Part shown: positions 51,801-62,400 of the stretch, in pieces
Numbering within the stretch: position 1 is the stretch's first letter
Layout of the letters: every line of letters starts with the position of its first letter
Assembly: GCF_014268595.2 (NCBI RefSeq)
Contig: NZ_CP077091.1
Coordinates: 3,498,001 to 3,562,000, forward strand
DNA length: 64,000 bases
Source: Pseudomonas hamedanensis
GTDB lineage: Bacteria; Pseudomonadota; Gammaproteobacteria; Pseudomonadales; Pseudomonadaceae
Direction: 5' to 3'
The notes under the pieces: model-generated
Database searches by the model: none
What the model saw: the letters and a program-made list of their open reading frames with translations, nothing else
Told to the model about the DNA's origin: nothing
Position numbers and translations under genes: made by a program

Positions 51801-52755
51801 GTTGATCGAGCTGGAAAGCTTCGACGAGCTGCAACGCGAGATCTTCGGGCCGGTCCTGCACGTGGTGCGTTACAAGCGTAAAGAGATCGACCAATTGATC
51901 GCTCAGATCAACGCGTCCGGTTATGGCCTGACTCTGGGCGTGCACACGCGCATCGACGAGACCATCGCCAAGGTCATCGACAACGTCAACGCCGGCAACG
52001 TCTACGTCAACCGCAACATCGTCGGAGCCGTGGTCGGCGTGCAGCCGTTCGGCGGCGAAGGCCTGTCGGGGACCGGCCCGAAAGCCGGCGGCCCGCTGTA
52101 TCTGTACCGCTTGCTGTCAACGCGTCCGACCGACGCAATCGAACAATCCTTCGCTCGCGGCGATGCTGCCGTAGCGCCGGACGTTCGTCTGCGCGAAGCC
52201 ATGCGCCAACCGCTGAACGCCTTGAAAGCCTGGGCCGACAACAACCAGTTCGCTGAGCTGAGCGCTCTGTGCGTGCAGTACGCGGCGCAATCGCAGAGCG
52301 GCATCACCCGCGTGCTGGCCGGCCCGACCGGTGAGAAAAACAGCTACGCGATCCTGCCGCGCGAGCACGTGCTGTGTCTGGCAGAAGTCGAAGGCGATCT
52401 GCTGACGCAACTGGCTGCGGTATTGGCCGTTGGCGGCTCGGCGGTATGGCCGGAGTCCGAAGTGACCAAAACCTTGCTGGCACGTCTGCCGAAAGAAGTT
52501 CAGGCACGCATCAAGCGGGTTGCTGACTGGAACAAGGACGAGGTGGTGTTCGATGCGGTTCTGCATCATGGCCATTCCGACCAGTTGCGTGCCGTTTGCC
52601 AGCAGATCGCCCAGCGTGGCGGAGCAATCGTTGGGGTTCAGGGCTTGTCCCAGGGCGAGACCAACATTGCTCTGGAACGCCTGGTGATCGAGCGGGCGCT
52701 GAGCGTTAACACGGCTGCGGCGGGCGGTAATGCCAGTCTGATGACCATCGGCTAA
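48802..52755 (+). CDS. putA: Trifunctional proline dehydrogenase / P5C dehydrogenase / transcriptional repressor PutA
   Basis: Oxidises proline to glutamate at the membrane and, when not membrane-bound, represses the put genes. It is 1317 residues. The N-terminal ribbon-helix-helix domain (about 1-47) is TTTLGVKLDDPTRERLKAAA, followed by WLIKQAIFNYLEKLE. The FAD-binding PRODH barrel (about 250-590) has GPGISIKLSALHPRY and LVKGAYWDSEIKRAQ. The aldehyde dehydrogenase domain (about 650-1110) has the catalytic glutamate in AETGGQNAMIVD and the cysteine in SAGQRCSALRVL near residue 911. The ATG at 48802 gives the RHH start and follows TGAGGATAAAAAT; the frame open to 48766 is not used. The last 200 or so residues form the usual C-terminal tail. 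Confidence 0.97.
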   Translation: MATTTLGVKLDDPTRERLKAAATSIDRTPHWLIKQAIFNYLEKLEGGATLTELNGLTAKDVDDAGEVHTDHAHQCFLEFAESILPQSVLRASITAAYRRPEPEVVPMLIEQARLPAAMAEATNKLAATIAEKLRNQKSAGGRAGIVQGLLQEFSLSSQEGVALMCLAEALLRIPDKGTRDALIRDKISTGNWHPHLGNSPSLFVNAATWGLLLTGKLVSTHNEAGLTSSLSRIIGKSGEPMIRKGVDMAMRLMGEQFVTGETIAEALANASKFEAKGFRYSYDMLGEAALTEVDAQKYLASYEQAIHSIGKASHGRGIYEGPGISIKLSALHPRYSRAQYERVMDELYPRLLSLTLLAKQYDIGLNIDAEEADRLELSLDLLERLCFEPQLTGWNGIGFVIQAYQKRCPYVIDYVIDLARRSRHRLMIRLVKGAYWDSEIKRAQVEGLEGYPVYTRKVYTDVSYIACARKLLSVPEVIYPQFATHNAHTLSAIYHIAGQNYYPGQYEFQCLHGMGEPLYEQVVGKVSEGKLNRPCRVYAPVGTHETLLAYLVRRLLENGANTSFVNRIADQSISIQELVADPVAQIEQMATVEGGFGLPHPRIPLPRDLYGAERANSSGIDMANEHRLASLSCALLATAHNDWKAAPMLGCASSNEAPAAVLNPADHRDVVGHVQEATVEDVDNAIQCALNAAPIWQATPPAERAAILERAADLMEGEIQPLMGLLAREAGKTFANAIAEVREAVDFLRYYAVQARNDFSNDAHRPLGPVVCISPWNFPLAIFSGQVAAALAAGNPVLAKPAEQTPLVAAQAVRLLLEAGIPEGVLQLLPGRGETVGAGLVGDERVKGVMFTGSTEVARLLQRNIAGRLDSQGRPIPLIAETGGQNAMIVDSSALTEQVVIDVVSSAFDSAGQRCSALRVLCLQEDSADRVIEMLKGAMAESRLGNPERLSVDIGPVIDAEAKAGIDRHIQGMRDKGRNVYQVAIADSEEVKRGTFVMPTLIELESFDELQREIFGPVLHVVRYKRKEIDQLIAQINASGYGLTLGVHTRIDETIAKVIDNVNAGNVYVNRNIVGAVVGVQPFGGEGLSGTGPKAGGPLYLYRLLSTRPTDAIEQSFARGDAAVAPDVRLREAMRQPLNALKAWADNNQFAELSALCVQYAAQSQSGITRVLAGPTGEKNSYAILPREHVLCLAEVEGDLLTQLAAVLAVGGSAVWPESEVTKTLLARLPKEVQARIKRVADWNKDEVVFDAVLHHGHSDQLRAVCQQIAQRGGAIVGVQGLSQGETNIALERLVIERALSVNTAAAGGNASLMTIG

Positions 52756-52804
52756 ACCGCTGTAAATTCAGGCGACCGCAATGGCCGCCTGGAAATGAAA
52801 TCCC

Positions 52805-52893
52805 CTGTAGGAGTGAGCCTGCTCGCGATAGCGGTCTGCCAGACACATGCATTGGTCTGACAGACCGCTATCGCGAGCAGGCTCACTCCTACA
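52805..52893. repeat. REP pair (GTAGGAGTGAGCCTGCTCGCGATAGCG family)
   Basis: CTGTAGGAGTGAGCCTGCTC and GAGCAGGCTCACTCCTACAT are inverted arms, with inner CGGTCTGCCAGACA / GGTCTGACAGACCG repeats. It lies between putA and the acyl-CoA dehydrogenase gene. Confidence 0.9.
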
Positions 52894-52998
52894 TTGATTA
52901 GTGTCACCCTCACCTCTGCATCACCGCCATCAATCTTCCTGTTCAGCCATCATCAGCCCGCCTAGACTCGGCCCAACCTCATTTTCAGGTAAGCCACC

Positions 52999-54801
52999 AT
53001 GTCCGAGACGCTGCTCAGTTCCCGCAATCTGGCTTTCGAGCTGTACGAAGTCCTTGATGCCGAGGGCCTGACCCGGCGCGAGCGCTTTGCCGAGCACAAT
53101 CGCGAGACGTTCGATGCAGCCATCGGCACGGCGCGCAGCATTGCTGAAAAGTACTTCGCCCCGCACAACCGCAAGGGCGATGAAAACGAACCGCGCTATG
53201 AAAACGGCAAGGCGATTCTTATCCCCGAAGTGAAACCGGCGGTGGATGCCTTCCTCGAGGCCGGCTTCCTCAACGCCGCGCGAAGCTTCGAGGCCGGCGG
53301 CATGCAACTGCCGACCTTGCTGTCGCAAGCCTGCTTCGCGCATTTCCAATCGGCCAACGCTGCGTCGACCTCGTATCCGTTTCTGACCATGGGCGCGGCG
53401 AATCTGATCGAGAGCTTCGGCACCAACGAGCAGAAACAGCGTTTCCTGCAACCGATGATCGATGGCCGCTTCTTCGGCACCATGGCCCTGACCGAGCCGC
53501 ATGCCGGTTCGTCGCTGTCGGATATTCGTACCCGCGCCGAGCCTGCGTCTGACGGCACGTATCGCCTCAAGGGCAACAAGATCTTCATATCCGGCGGCGA
53601 CCATCCGCTGTCGGAAAACATCGTGCACATGGTCCTCGCCAAGCTGCCGGACGCGCCGCCGGGGGTAAAAGGCATTTCGCTGTTCATCGTGCCGAAGTTT
53701 CTGGTCAACGACGACGGCAGTCTCGGCCAGCGCAACGATGTACTGCTGGCCGGGCTGTTCCACAAGATGGGCTGGCGCGGCACCACGTCCACGGCGCTGA
53801 ACTTCGGCGATAACGGCGAGTGCGTCGGTTATCTGGTGGGCAAGCCGCACCACGGCCTGAGCTACATGTTCCAGATGATGAACGAAGCGCGGATCGGCGT
53901 TGGCATGGGCGCGGTGATGCTTGGTTATGCCGGTTATCTGTACTCGCTCGAATACGCCCGCGAACGGCCACAAGGTCGGGTGCCGGACAGCAAGGACCCG
54001 ACGACGGCGCCGGTGGCGATCATTCAGCACGCCGATGTCAGACGCATGCTGTTGACGCAAAAATCCTACGTCGAAGGGGCATTCGACCTCGGCCTGTATG
54101 CGGCGCGGTTGTTCGATGACACCACCACCCTTGAAACCGAAGCCGAGCGCAAACAGGCCCATGAGCTGCTGGACCTGCTGACGCCAATCGTCAAATCCTG
54201 GCCGTCGGAGTTTTGCCTGAAGGCCAACGAACTGGCGATCCAGATTCTCGGCGGTCACGGATACACCCGTGAATATCCGGTGGAGCAGTATTACCGCGAC
54301 AACCGCCTGAACCCGATTCACGAAGGCACTCATGGCATCCAGTCGCTGGATTTGCTTGGACGCAAGCTGGCGCAGAACGGTGGCGCGGGGTTGAAACAGT
54401 TAATCCGCCTGATCGCTGCCACGGGCGAGCGCTCCACGGCGTACGATTCGTTGACCGCACTGCGCGAACCGCTGGAAAAACTGGTGGCGCGCCTGCAAAC
54501 CGTGACCCTCGGTTTGTTGACCGATCTGGCGCAAGGCAAGGTCAACAGCAGCTTGGCGAATTCGGCGCTGTATCTGAAGGTGTTCGGGCACACGGTGATC
54601 GGCTGGCGCTGGCTGGAGCAAGCGATTCGCGCCGAAGAAGGTCTGGCAAAAGGCACTGCGGCGGACGCCGATTTCTATAAGGGCAAGCTGCAGGCGGCGC
54701 GGTACTTTCTGACGTGGGAAGTGCCGGGTTGCCAGCATGAGCTGGACTTGCTGGAGGCGCGGGACGATACGTGCCTGGGGATGCAGGATGCATGGTTCTG
54801 A
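52999..54801 (+). CDS. Acyl-CoA dehydrogenase (DmdC-like, long form)
   Basis: A 600-residue FAD enzyme catalysing alpha,beta-dehydrogenation of an acyl-CoA. It is longer than a standard ACAD (about 380) and has the extra C-terminal helical domain of the DmdC/AidB type. The FAD- and substrate-binding blocks are FGTMALTEPHAGSSLSDIRT (about residue 157) and GLSYMFQMMNEARIGVGMGA. The base region is LNPIHEGTHGIQSLDLLGRK (about 435), where the catalytic Glu is in HEGTHG. PA5020 is the positional counterpart. The acyl substrate cannot be told. AGGTAAGCCACC precedes the ATG. Confidence 0.9.
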   Translation: MSETLLSSRNLAFELYEVLDAEGLTRRERFAEHNRETFDAAIGTARSIAEKYFAPHNRKGDENEPRYENGKAILIPEVKPAVDAFLEAGFLNAARSFEAGGMQLPTLLSQACFAHFQSANAASTSYPFLTMGAANLIESFGTNEQKQRFLQPMIDGRFFGTMALTEPHAGSSLSDIRTRAEPASDGTYRLKGNKIFISGGDHPLSENIVHMVLAKLPDAPPGVKGISLFIVPKFLVNDDGSLGQRNDVLLAGLFHKMGWRGTTSTALNFGDNGECVGYLVGKPHHGLSYMFQMMNEARIGVGMGAVMLGYAGYLYSLEYARERPQGRVPDSKDPTTAPVAIIQHADVRRMLLTQKSYVEGAFDLGLYAARLFDDTTTLETEAERKQAHELLDLLTPIVKSWPSEFCLKANELAIQILGGHGYTREYPVEQYYRDNRLNPIHEGTHGIQSLDLLGRKLAQNGGAGLKQLIRLIAATGERSTAYDSLTALREPLEKLVARLQTVTLGLLTDLAQGKVNSSLANSALYLKVFGHTVIGWRWLEQAIRAEEGLAKGTAADADFYKGKLQAARYFLTWEVPGCQHELDLLEARDDTCLGMQDAWF

Positions 54802-54830
54802 TCCGGATTATGCGTAGCGGCTGATTCCGT

Positions 54831-54923
54831 CTTCGCGGGCAAGCCCGCTCCCACAGGGTTTCGTGGCGCTCACGCACTCAGTGAATCACCACGATACTTG
54901 TGGGAGCGGGCTTGCCCGCGAAA
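54831..54923. repeat. REP pair (GTGGGAGCGGGCTTGCCCGCGAAAGG family)
   Basis: CTTCGCGGGCAAGCCCGCTC at 54831 and GAGCGGGCTTGCCCGCGAAA to 54923 are inverted, and share their core with the array at 28190-29095. It separates two convergent genes. Confidence 0.88.
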
Positions 54924-54986
54924 GGGCCGGGGCTGACGACACATCAGCTCAGCGTGAACCCACTCATCTGCGCACCAGCGACCGGA

Positions 54987-55289
54987 TCAACCCTGATTAA
55001 TGGTCTTGGCGATGGTGTCGACCGTGGCGCTGACTTGCTCTTGGTAACGGTCGAGTTCTTCCTGGTGCTGTTTCTTCATATCGATCTGCTGCGAGCACAG
55101 GTTCATTGCCGCGAGCACCAGCAAGCGGTCGCCGATCAGGGTCGGGTATTTGCGCTTGGTGTCTTCCAGCGTGGCCTTGAGCATCATGGCCGCGTCCAGC
55201 AGGGTCTGTTCTTCCCCGGCCGGTGCCTTGATCGAATAGTCCTCCCCGAGAATGGAGATGACTTTTACCCCTGCTGTGCCGTGGTTCAT
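54987..55289 (-). CDS. ZapA-family cell division protein
   Basis: A 100-residue protein with the ZapA layout: N-terminal beta segment VKVISILGEDYSIKAPAG, globular domain with GDRLLVLAAMNLCSQQ, and a C-terminal coiled coil (KKQHQEELDRYQEQVSATVD). ZapA promotes FtsZ ring formation. It overlaps the upstream coiled-coil gene by 4 bp. The usual pseudomonad zapA (PA5227 by memory) lies elsewhere, next to 6S RNA and a formyl-THF cycloligase. This copy has neither and its sequence differs, so it may be a paralogue. Confidence 0.78.
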   Translation of the reverse strand: MNHGTAGVKVISILGEDYSIKAPAGEEQTLLDAAMMLKATLEDTKRKYPTLIGDRLLVLAAMNLCSQQIDMKKQHQEELDRYQEQVSATVDTIAKTINQG

Positions 55290-55516
55290 GCGCTGACAGG
55301 ACCGGCGTTGACGCGGTCGACCAGGGCTTGAATGCGTGCGGCAGTGGCACCGTGCTTTTCTTCCTGCTCCATCAGGTTCAGTTGCAGGCTTTCGTTTTCA
55401 TCCTTGGCCTGGGCCAGTTCCGTGGACAGGGTCTGGTTGGTCTGCGCGAGGGTCTGGTTCTGTTGCACCAGGTCGCTGACGAGCTGTTCCAATTGGCTGA
55501 GGGATGCTTCCAACAT
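55286..55516 (-). CDS. Small coiled-coil protein (TIGR02449/ZapB-like)
   Basis: A 76-residue protein of nearly continuous heptads (LSQLEQLVSDLVQQNQTLAQ then TNQTLSTELAQAKDENESLQ). The ATG at 55516 was chosen as it gives MLEASLSQLEQL; the open frame to 55570 adds 18 basic residues without heptad. It overlaps the ZapA-family gene by 4 bp, so the two are translated as a pair. Small coiled-coil proteins beside zapA resemble the ZapB class that bridges FtsZ and the nucleoid. The function is not proven. Confidence 0.7.
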   Translation of the reverse strand: MLEASLSQLEQLVSDLVQQNQTLAQTNQTLSTELAQAKDENESLQLNLMEQEEKHGATAARIQALVDRVNAGPVSA

Positions 55517-55710
55517 TTTGATCTTCCAAGCGTTTTTCAAAGGGCGCGTACGATAAAGAAAAGTCACCACAGATGCCAGGGTTAAACCGCTGCAAAGCCT
55601 TGATTTTCCTGGCGGCGGACCGTTCCCGCGAGTTTAAAAGACTGTGATCTGCCGATCTGGTTCCTGCACTTCGTCGCCCCGCACCCGCTGCGACAAATGC
55701 GCACACCGAC

Positions 55711-55737
55711 TCAAGACTTTAGTCGTATGACCGATAA
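55711..55737 (+). promoter_or_regulatory. Sigma-28 (FliA) promoter of the chemoreceptor gene
   Basis: TCAAGACT-N11-ACCGATAA fits the flagellar sigma consensus TAAAGTTT-N11-GCCGATAA with the exact 11-bp spacer and 7 of 8 matches in the -10. Transcription should start near 55744, about 49 nt before the ATG at 55793. This rules out the longer start codons at 55697 and 55727, which lie in or before the promoter. Confidence 0.8.
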
Positions 55738-55792
55738 GTCAGCCATACAGCAGCTCAACCCGCATGGATGCGGCCCTTTTCGGTATCCGCCC

Positions 55793-57418
55793 ATGTCCCT
55801 TCGCAATATGAATATCGCCCCACGGGCGTTCACCGGTTTCGCCCTGATCGGCGGCCTGATGTTGATTCTCGGCGTGTTCGCCTTGAACCAGATGAGCAAA
55901 ATTCGCGCGGCCGGCGAAAACATCGCCACCGCCAGCGTGCCATCGATCAAGGCCCTCGACGAATTCACCCAACTGACCCTGCGCCTGCGCGTGTTGTCAT
56001 ATCGCCTGCTGATCAACCGTGAAGCGGACGTGCAGCAGAAAACCATCGAACTGTTCGACATGCGCAACCGCCAGATTTCCGATGCGCAACGGGCTTACGA
56101 GCCGCTGATCTCCAGCCCCGAGGAACGTTCGGCGTACGATCAGTACGTGCAGTTGCTGGCGCAGTACCGTCAGCTCGAAGAGCGCATGAAAACCTTATCG
56201 CGCAACAATCAGGTCGACGAACTGCGGCAGATGCTCAACAGCGATTTGCTGACCAACTCTGAAGCGGTGAACACCGCTCTGGCACGTTTGCTGGAGATCA
56301 ACACCCAGCAGATCGCGGAGACCGACCAAGGCGCCAAGGATCAGTACTCGATGTCGTTCGATCTGGTCGTCACGCTGCTGGTGATCGCCAGCGGCCTGAC
56401 GCTGCTGTTCGCCTGGCTGCTGACGGTGAGCATCACCAAGCCGATTTCGAAAGCACTGGAAGCTGCCGAGACCATCGCCGAGGGCAACCTGACCCAGCCG
56501 ATCCATGTCGATGGTGAAGATGAAGCCGGACGCCTGCTGGCGGCCATGGCGAAGATGCAATCCAAGCTGCGTGACACCTTGCAGCGTATTTCCGGTTCGG
56601 CCACGCAACTGGCGTCCGCCGCCGAAGAATTGAACAGCGTCACCGATGAAAGCGCTCGCGGCCTGACACAGCAAAACAACGAAATCGAACAGGCCGCCAC
56701 TGCCGTCAACGAGATGACCAGCGCCGTGGAAGAAGTCGCACGCAATGCGGTCAGCACCTCGGAAGCTTCAAAGAACGCCACCACCTCGGCCGGCGACGGT
56801 CGCGATCTAGTCCAGGAAACCGTCAGCGCCATCGAACGCATGAGCGCTGACGTGCAGAGCACCGCTTCGCTGATCGGCGATCTGGCCAACGAGTCCCGTG
56901 ACATCGGCAAAGTCCTTGATGTGATCCGCGGCCTGGCCGACCAGACCAACCTGCTGGCGCTGAACGCGGCGATTGAAGCCGCACGTGCTGGCGAGGCCGG
57001 TCGTGGTTTCGCGGTGGTGGCGGATGAAGTGCGTGCCCTGGCCCATCGCACCCAGCAATCGACCAGCGAAATCGAGCGGATGATCGGCAGCATTCAGAGC
57101 GGCACCGAACACGCCGTGGATTCGATGCGCAACAGCACCGAGCGCGCCGAGTCGACGCTGAACATCGCCCGTGGCGCCGGGATGTCGCTGGACACCATCA
57201 ACAGCGCCATCGTCGAGATCAATGAGCGCAACCTGGTGATCGCCAGCGCGGCCGAAGAGCAGGCGCAGGTGGCGCGGGAAGTCGACCGCAACCTGGTCAA
57301 CATCCGTGACCTGTCGGTGCAATCGGCGACCGGGGCGAATCAGACCAGTGCGGCGAGCAATGAGCTGTCGCGCCTGGCGCTGGACCTGAACAACATGGTT
57401 GGGCGGTTCAGCCTGTAA
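55793..57418 (+). CDS. Methyl-accepting chemotaxis protein (4HB-type sensor)
   Basis: A 541-residue transmembrane chemoreceptor. Membrane segment 1 is about residues 10-32 ([20 protein letters not shown]). The periplasmic sensor is a four-helix bundle of about 155 residues. Segment 2 is about 190-215 ([20 protein letters not shown]), then HAMP. The cytoplasmic signalling hairpin has its tip at about 393 ([23 protein letters not shown]) and [20 protein letters not shown] as a methylation helix. The N-terminus [20 protein letters not shown] is common in pseudomonad receptors. The ligand is unknown. The sigma-28 promoter indicates co-regulation with flagella. It lies between the PA5020- and PA5021-like genes, which are adjacent in PAO1, so it is an insertion here. 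Confidence 0.94.
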   Translation: MSLRNMNIAPRAFTGFALIGGLMLILGVFALNQMSKIRAAGENIATASVPSIKALDEFTQLTLRLRVLSYRLLINREADVQQKTIELFDMRNRQISDAQRAYEPLISSPEERSAYDQYVQLLAQYRQLEERMKTLSRNNQVDELRQMLNSDLLTNSEAVNTALARLLEINTQQIAETDQGAKDQYSMSFDLVVTLLVIASGLTLLFAWLLTVSITKPISKALEAAETIAEGNLTQPIHVDGEDEAGRLLAAMAKMQSKLRDTLQRISGSATQLASAAEELNSVTDESARGLTQQNNEIEQAATAVNEMTSAVEEVARNAVSTSEASKNATTSAGDGRDLVQETVSAIERMSADVQSTASLIGDLANESRDIGKVLDVIRGLADQTNLLALNAAIEAARAGEAGRGFAVVADEVRALAHRTQQSTSEIERMIGSIQSGTEHAVDSMRNSTERAESTLNIARGAGMSLDTINSAIVEINERNLVIASAAEEQAQVAREVDRNLVNIRDLSVQSATGANQTSAASNELSRLALDLNNMVGRFSL

Positions 57419-57448
57419 CGCACCCATGAGATAGCAGCCGAAACTCCC

Positions 57449-57581
57449 CTGTGGCGAGGGGATTTATCCCCGTTGGGTGGCGAAGCCGCCCCAAAAACGC
57501 GTATGCGATTTCATCTGAAGACCCGCTTACATCGGTTTTACGACGGCTGCGCCGTCTAACGGGATAAATCCCCTCGCCACA
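57449..57581. repeat. REP pair (GGCGAGGGGATTTATCCCC family)
   Basis: CCTGTGGCGAGGGGATTTAT (57449) and GGGATAAATCCCCTCGCCACAA (to 57581) are inverted arms about 90 bp apart, like the copy at 1291-1425. It lies after the chemoreceptor gene and upstream of the antiporter promoter. Confidence 0.85.
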
Positions 57582-57625
57582 ATCATCACTCGCCGCACTT
57601 TCAGGGGATGTTGCCGAAAAGCTTT

Positions 57626-57656
57626 TTGACAGCATCACATTTCAACAGGTTAGAAT
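57626..57656 (+). promoter_or_regulatory. Candidate sigma-70 promoter of the K+/H+ antiporter gene
   Basis: TTGACA at 57626-57631 and TAGAAT at 57651-57656 have a 19-bp spacer (18 if TTAGAA is used). The spacer is long, so strength may be limited. It would place a leader of roughly 55 nt before the TTG at 57719. Confidence 0.5.
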
Positions 57657-57718
57657 CGCTGGCACGTAGACTGCATGGTCAGTTTGTGCCCCGTCTTTCC
57701 GCTTCTGGAGTACTGCCT

Positions 57719-59461
<1,743 letters not shown>

Positions 59462-59495
59462 ACTGCCTCCACTCTCACTTGCTTGACCGGTCTCT

Positions 59496-62400
59496 ATGCC
59501 TACCCTGCGCTCCTTTTTCGCCGCGGCCCTGCTGGGCCTGAGTCTTACTGTCGGCCCGCTGTACGCCGCCGAACCACCGTCCAGCGACGCCGTGCAGGCC
59601 AGCCTCGACAAGCTGGCCGACAGCAAACTGCCGGATGCCGATAAAAAGGCAATGCAAACCGTCCTGCAGAACACGCTCAATCAGCTGAACAGCGAGCGCG
59701 AGTACGAGCAGAAGCTGATCGACCTCAAACAGCAACTGGCGACCGCGCCCAAGCAGACCATCGAAAACACCCGCGAGCTGACACGCCTCAAAGCGACGCC
59801 AGTGGTGCCGGTGGCGCAGCGCTTTCCCAAGGAGTCCATCCAGCAGTTGGAGCAGATCCTCACGGATCGTTCGACCCAGCAGAGTGACCTGCAAAAAGCC
59901 CTGGCCGAGGCCAACAGCCTGATCATCACGGCGCAGACCCGGCCCGAGCGCGCGCAAGCGGAGATTTCCGCCAGCCAGACGCGCATTCAGCAGATCAACA
60001 ACATCCTCAAGTCCGGCAAGGACACCGGTAAAACGGTCACCGCCGAACAGCGCGACCAGTTGAATGCCGAGCTGGCCGCCCTCAATGCGCTGATTCCGCT
60101 GCGCCGTCAGGAACTGGCCGGCAATACCCAGTTGCAGGATCTGGGCAATGCCCAGCACGACTTGCTCTCGGAGAAATCCGACCGCCTCGATCGCGAGATT
60201 CAGGAACTGCAAACCCTGATCAACCAGAAGCGTCTCGCGCAGTCACAGGAAACCGTCACCCAGCAATCGATCGAAGCGCAGAAGGCCGGCGGCAGCAGCC
60301 TGCTGGCGAGTGAGAGCGCCACCAACCTGAAACTGTCGGACTACTTGCTCAAAAGCACCGATCGTCTCAACGAAGTTACCCAGCAGAACCTGCAGACCAA
60401 ACAGCAACTCGACACCCTGACCCAGAGCGATTCGGCGCTGGACGAGCAGATCGCCGTGCTCAAGGGCAGCCTGCTGCTGTCGAAAATTCTCTACAAGCAG
60501 AAACAGGCCCTGCCGCACTTGAAGGTTGACCGCGACCTCGCCGACCAGATCGCCGATATTCGCCTCTATCAGTTCGATGTCAGCCAACAACGCGAGCTGC
60601 TGAGCAACCCGGCGACCTATGTCGACAACTTGCTCGCCACGCAGCCGCCGGAGCAGGTCACCCCGCAACTGCGCAAGAGCCTGCTGGAGCTGGCCAACAC
60701 CCGCACTGACTTGCTGGAACGACTGAACCGCGAACTGAGCGCGATGCTCAATGAGTCGATCACCCTGCAGCTCAATCAGAAACAACTGCTGAGCACCGCG
60801 CAAAGCCTGCGTGCGACCCTCGATGAGCAAATGTTCTGGATCCCCAGCAACAAGCCACTGGACGTTGAGTGGATGCGCGGCGTGCCGGAACGCCTGCAAC
60901 GACAGGTCAACACCCTGCCATGGGCGTCGAGCCTGAGCGAGCTGACCGATGGCCTGACCCAGCGGCCATTGCTGTTCCTGCCGCTGGCGCTGCTGATCGG
61001 CGCACTGCTGTGGCGACGCAAAAGTCTGTATGGAAGGCTGAACAAGGTTCACCAGGACATCGGCCACTTCAAGCGCGACAGCCAGTGGCACACGCCTCAG
61101 GCGATCCTGATCAATATCCTGCTGGCGATGCCGGTGGCACTGGGCCTGGCGCTGTGCGGTCTGGCGTTGCAGATCGACGCCCGTGGACAGAACGCCAATA
61201 TGGGCGCGGCGCTATTGCAAATGGGCCAGGCCTGGCTGGTGTTCTACACCGCTTACCGGATTCTCGCGCCGGGCGGCGTGGCGGAATTGCACTTTCGCTG
61301 GGAGAAACCGCAGGTCGAATTTCTTCAGGGCTGGGTGCGCCGACTGGGCCTGGTGGTCATGGCGCTGGTGGCCGTGGTCGCCGTCGCCGAACTGCAACCG
61401 GCGGCACTCGCCGACGACGTACTCGGCATGCCGGTGGTGCTGACTTGCTACGCGCTGATGGCGTGGCTGCTCAGCCGCCTGCTGATCAGCAGCCCGACGC
61501 ACCAGAATGCCTCGCTGTTCCGCAAGGCCGTGGGTGTGATGTTCACCCTGCTGCCGATCGCCCTGTTCGTCGCGGTGTGCTTCGGCTACTACTACACCGC
61601 GCTGAAACTCAGCGATCGTTTGATCAACACCCTGTACCTGCTGATGTTCTGGCTGGTGATTGAAGCCACCTTCGTTCGCGGCCTGAGCGTGGCCGCGCGG
61701 CGTCTGGCTTACCAGCGCGCCCTGGCCAAACGGCAGGCAGCCAAAGAAGCCGGCGACGGCGAAGCGGTGATCGAAGAACCAACCCTGGACATCGAAAAGG
61801 TCAACGAACAATCCCTGCGCCTGATCCGCCTGGCCCTGCTCGGCGGTTTCATCGCGGCGCTGTACTGGGTCTGGTCGGACCTGATCTCGGTGTTTTCGTA
61901 CCTGGACAACATCACCCTCTACGAATACACCAGCGGCACTGGCGCCAACATGAGCATGGTGCCGATCAGCATCGGCGACATGCTCGGCGCGCTGATCATC
62001 ATCGGTATCACCTTCGCCCTCGCACGCAACTTGCCGGGTCTGCTCGAAGTGTTTGTGCTGTCCAAGCTCAATCTGGCCCAGGGCAGTGCTTACGCCACAA
62101 CGACGCTGCTGTCGTACGTGATTGCCGGCGTCGGCTTTGTCACCACACTGTCGACCCTCGGCGTCAGCTGGGACAAGTTGCAGTGGCTGGTCGCGGCACT
62201 GTCGGTGGGTCTCGGTTTCGGTATGCAGGAGATATTTGCCAACTTCATCTCCGGGATCATGATCCTGTTCGAACGCCCGGTACGGATCGGCGACACCATC
62301 ACCATCGGCAACCTGTCGGGCACGGTGAGCAAGATCCGCATCCGCGCCACGACCATCACCGATTTCGATCGCAAGGACATCATTGTCCCAAACAAGACGT

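Noticed and set aside
54802..54986. 6S RNA (ssrS) expected after zapA
   Set aside because: The stretch is a REP pair and short flanks; I see no long closed hairpin with a central bubble as in 6S RNA.
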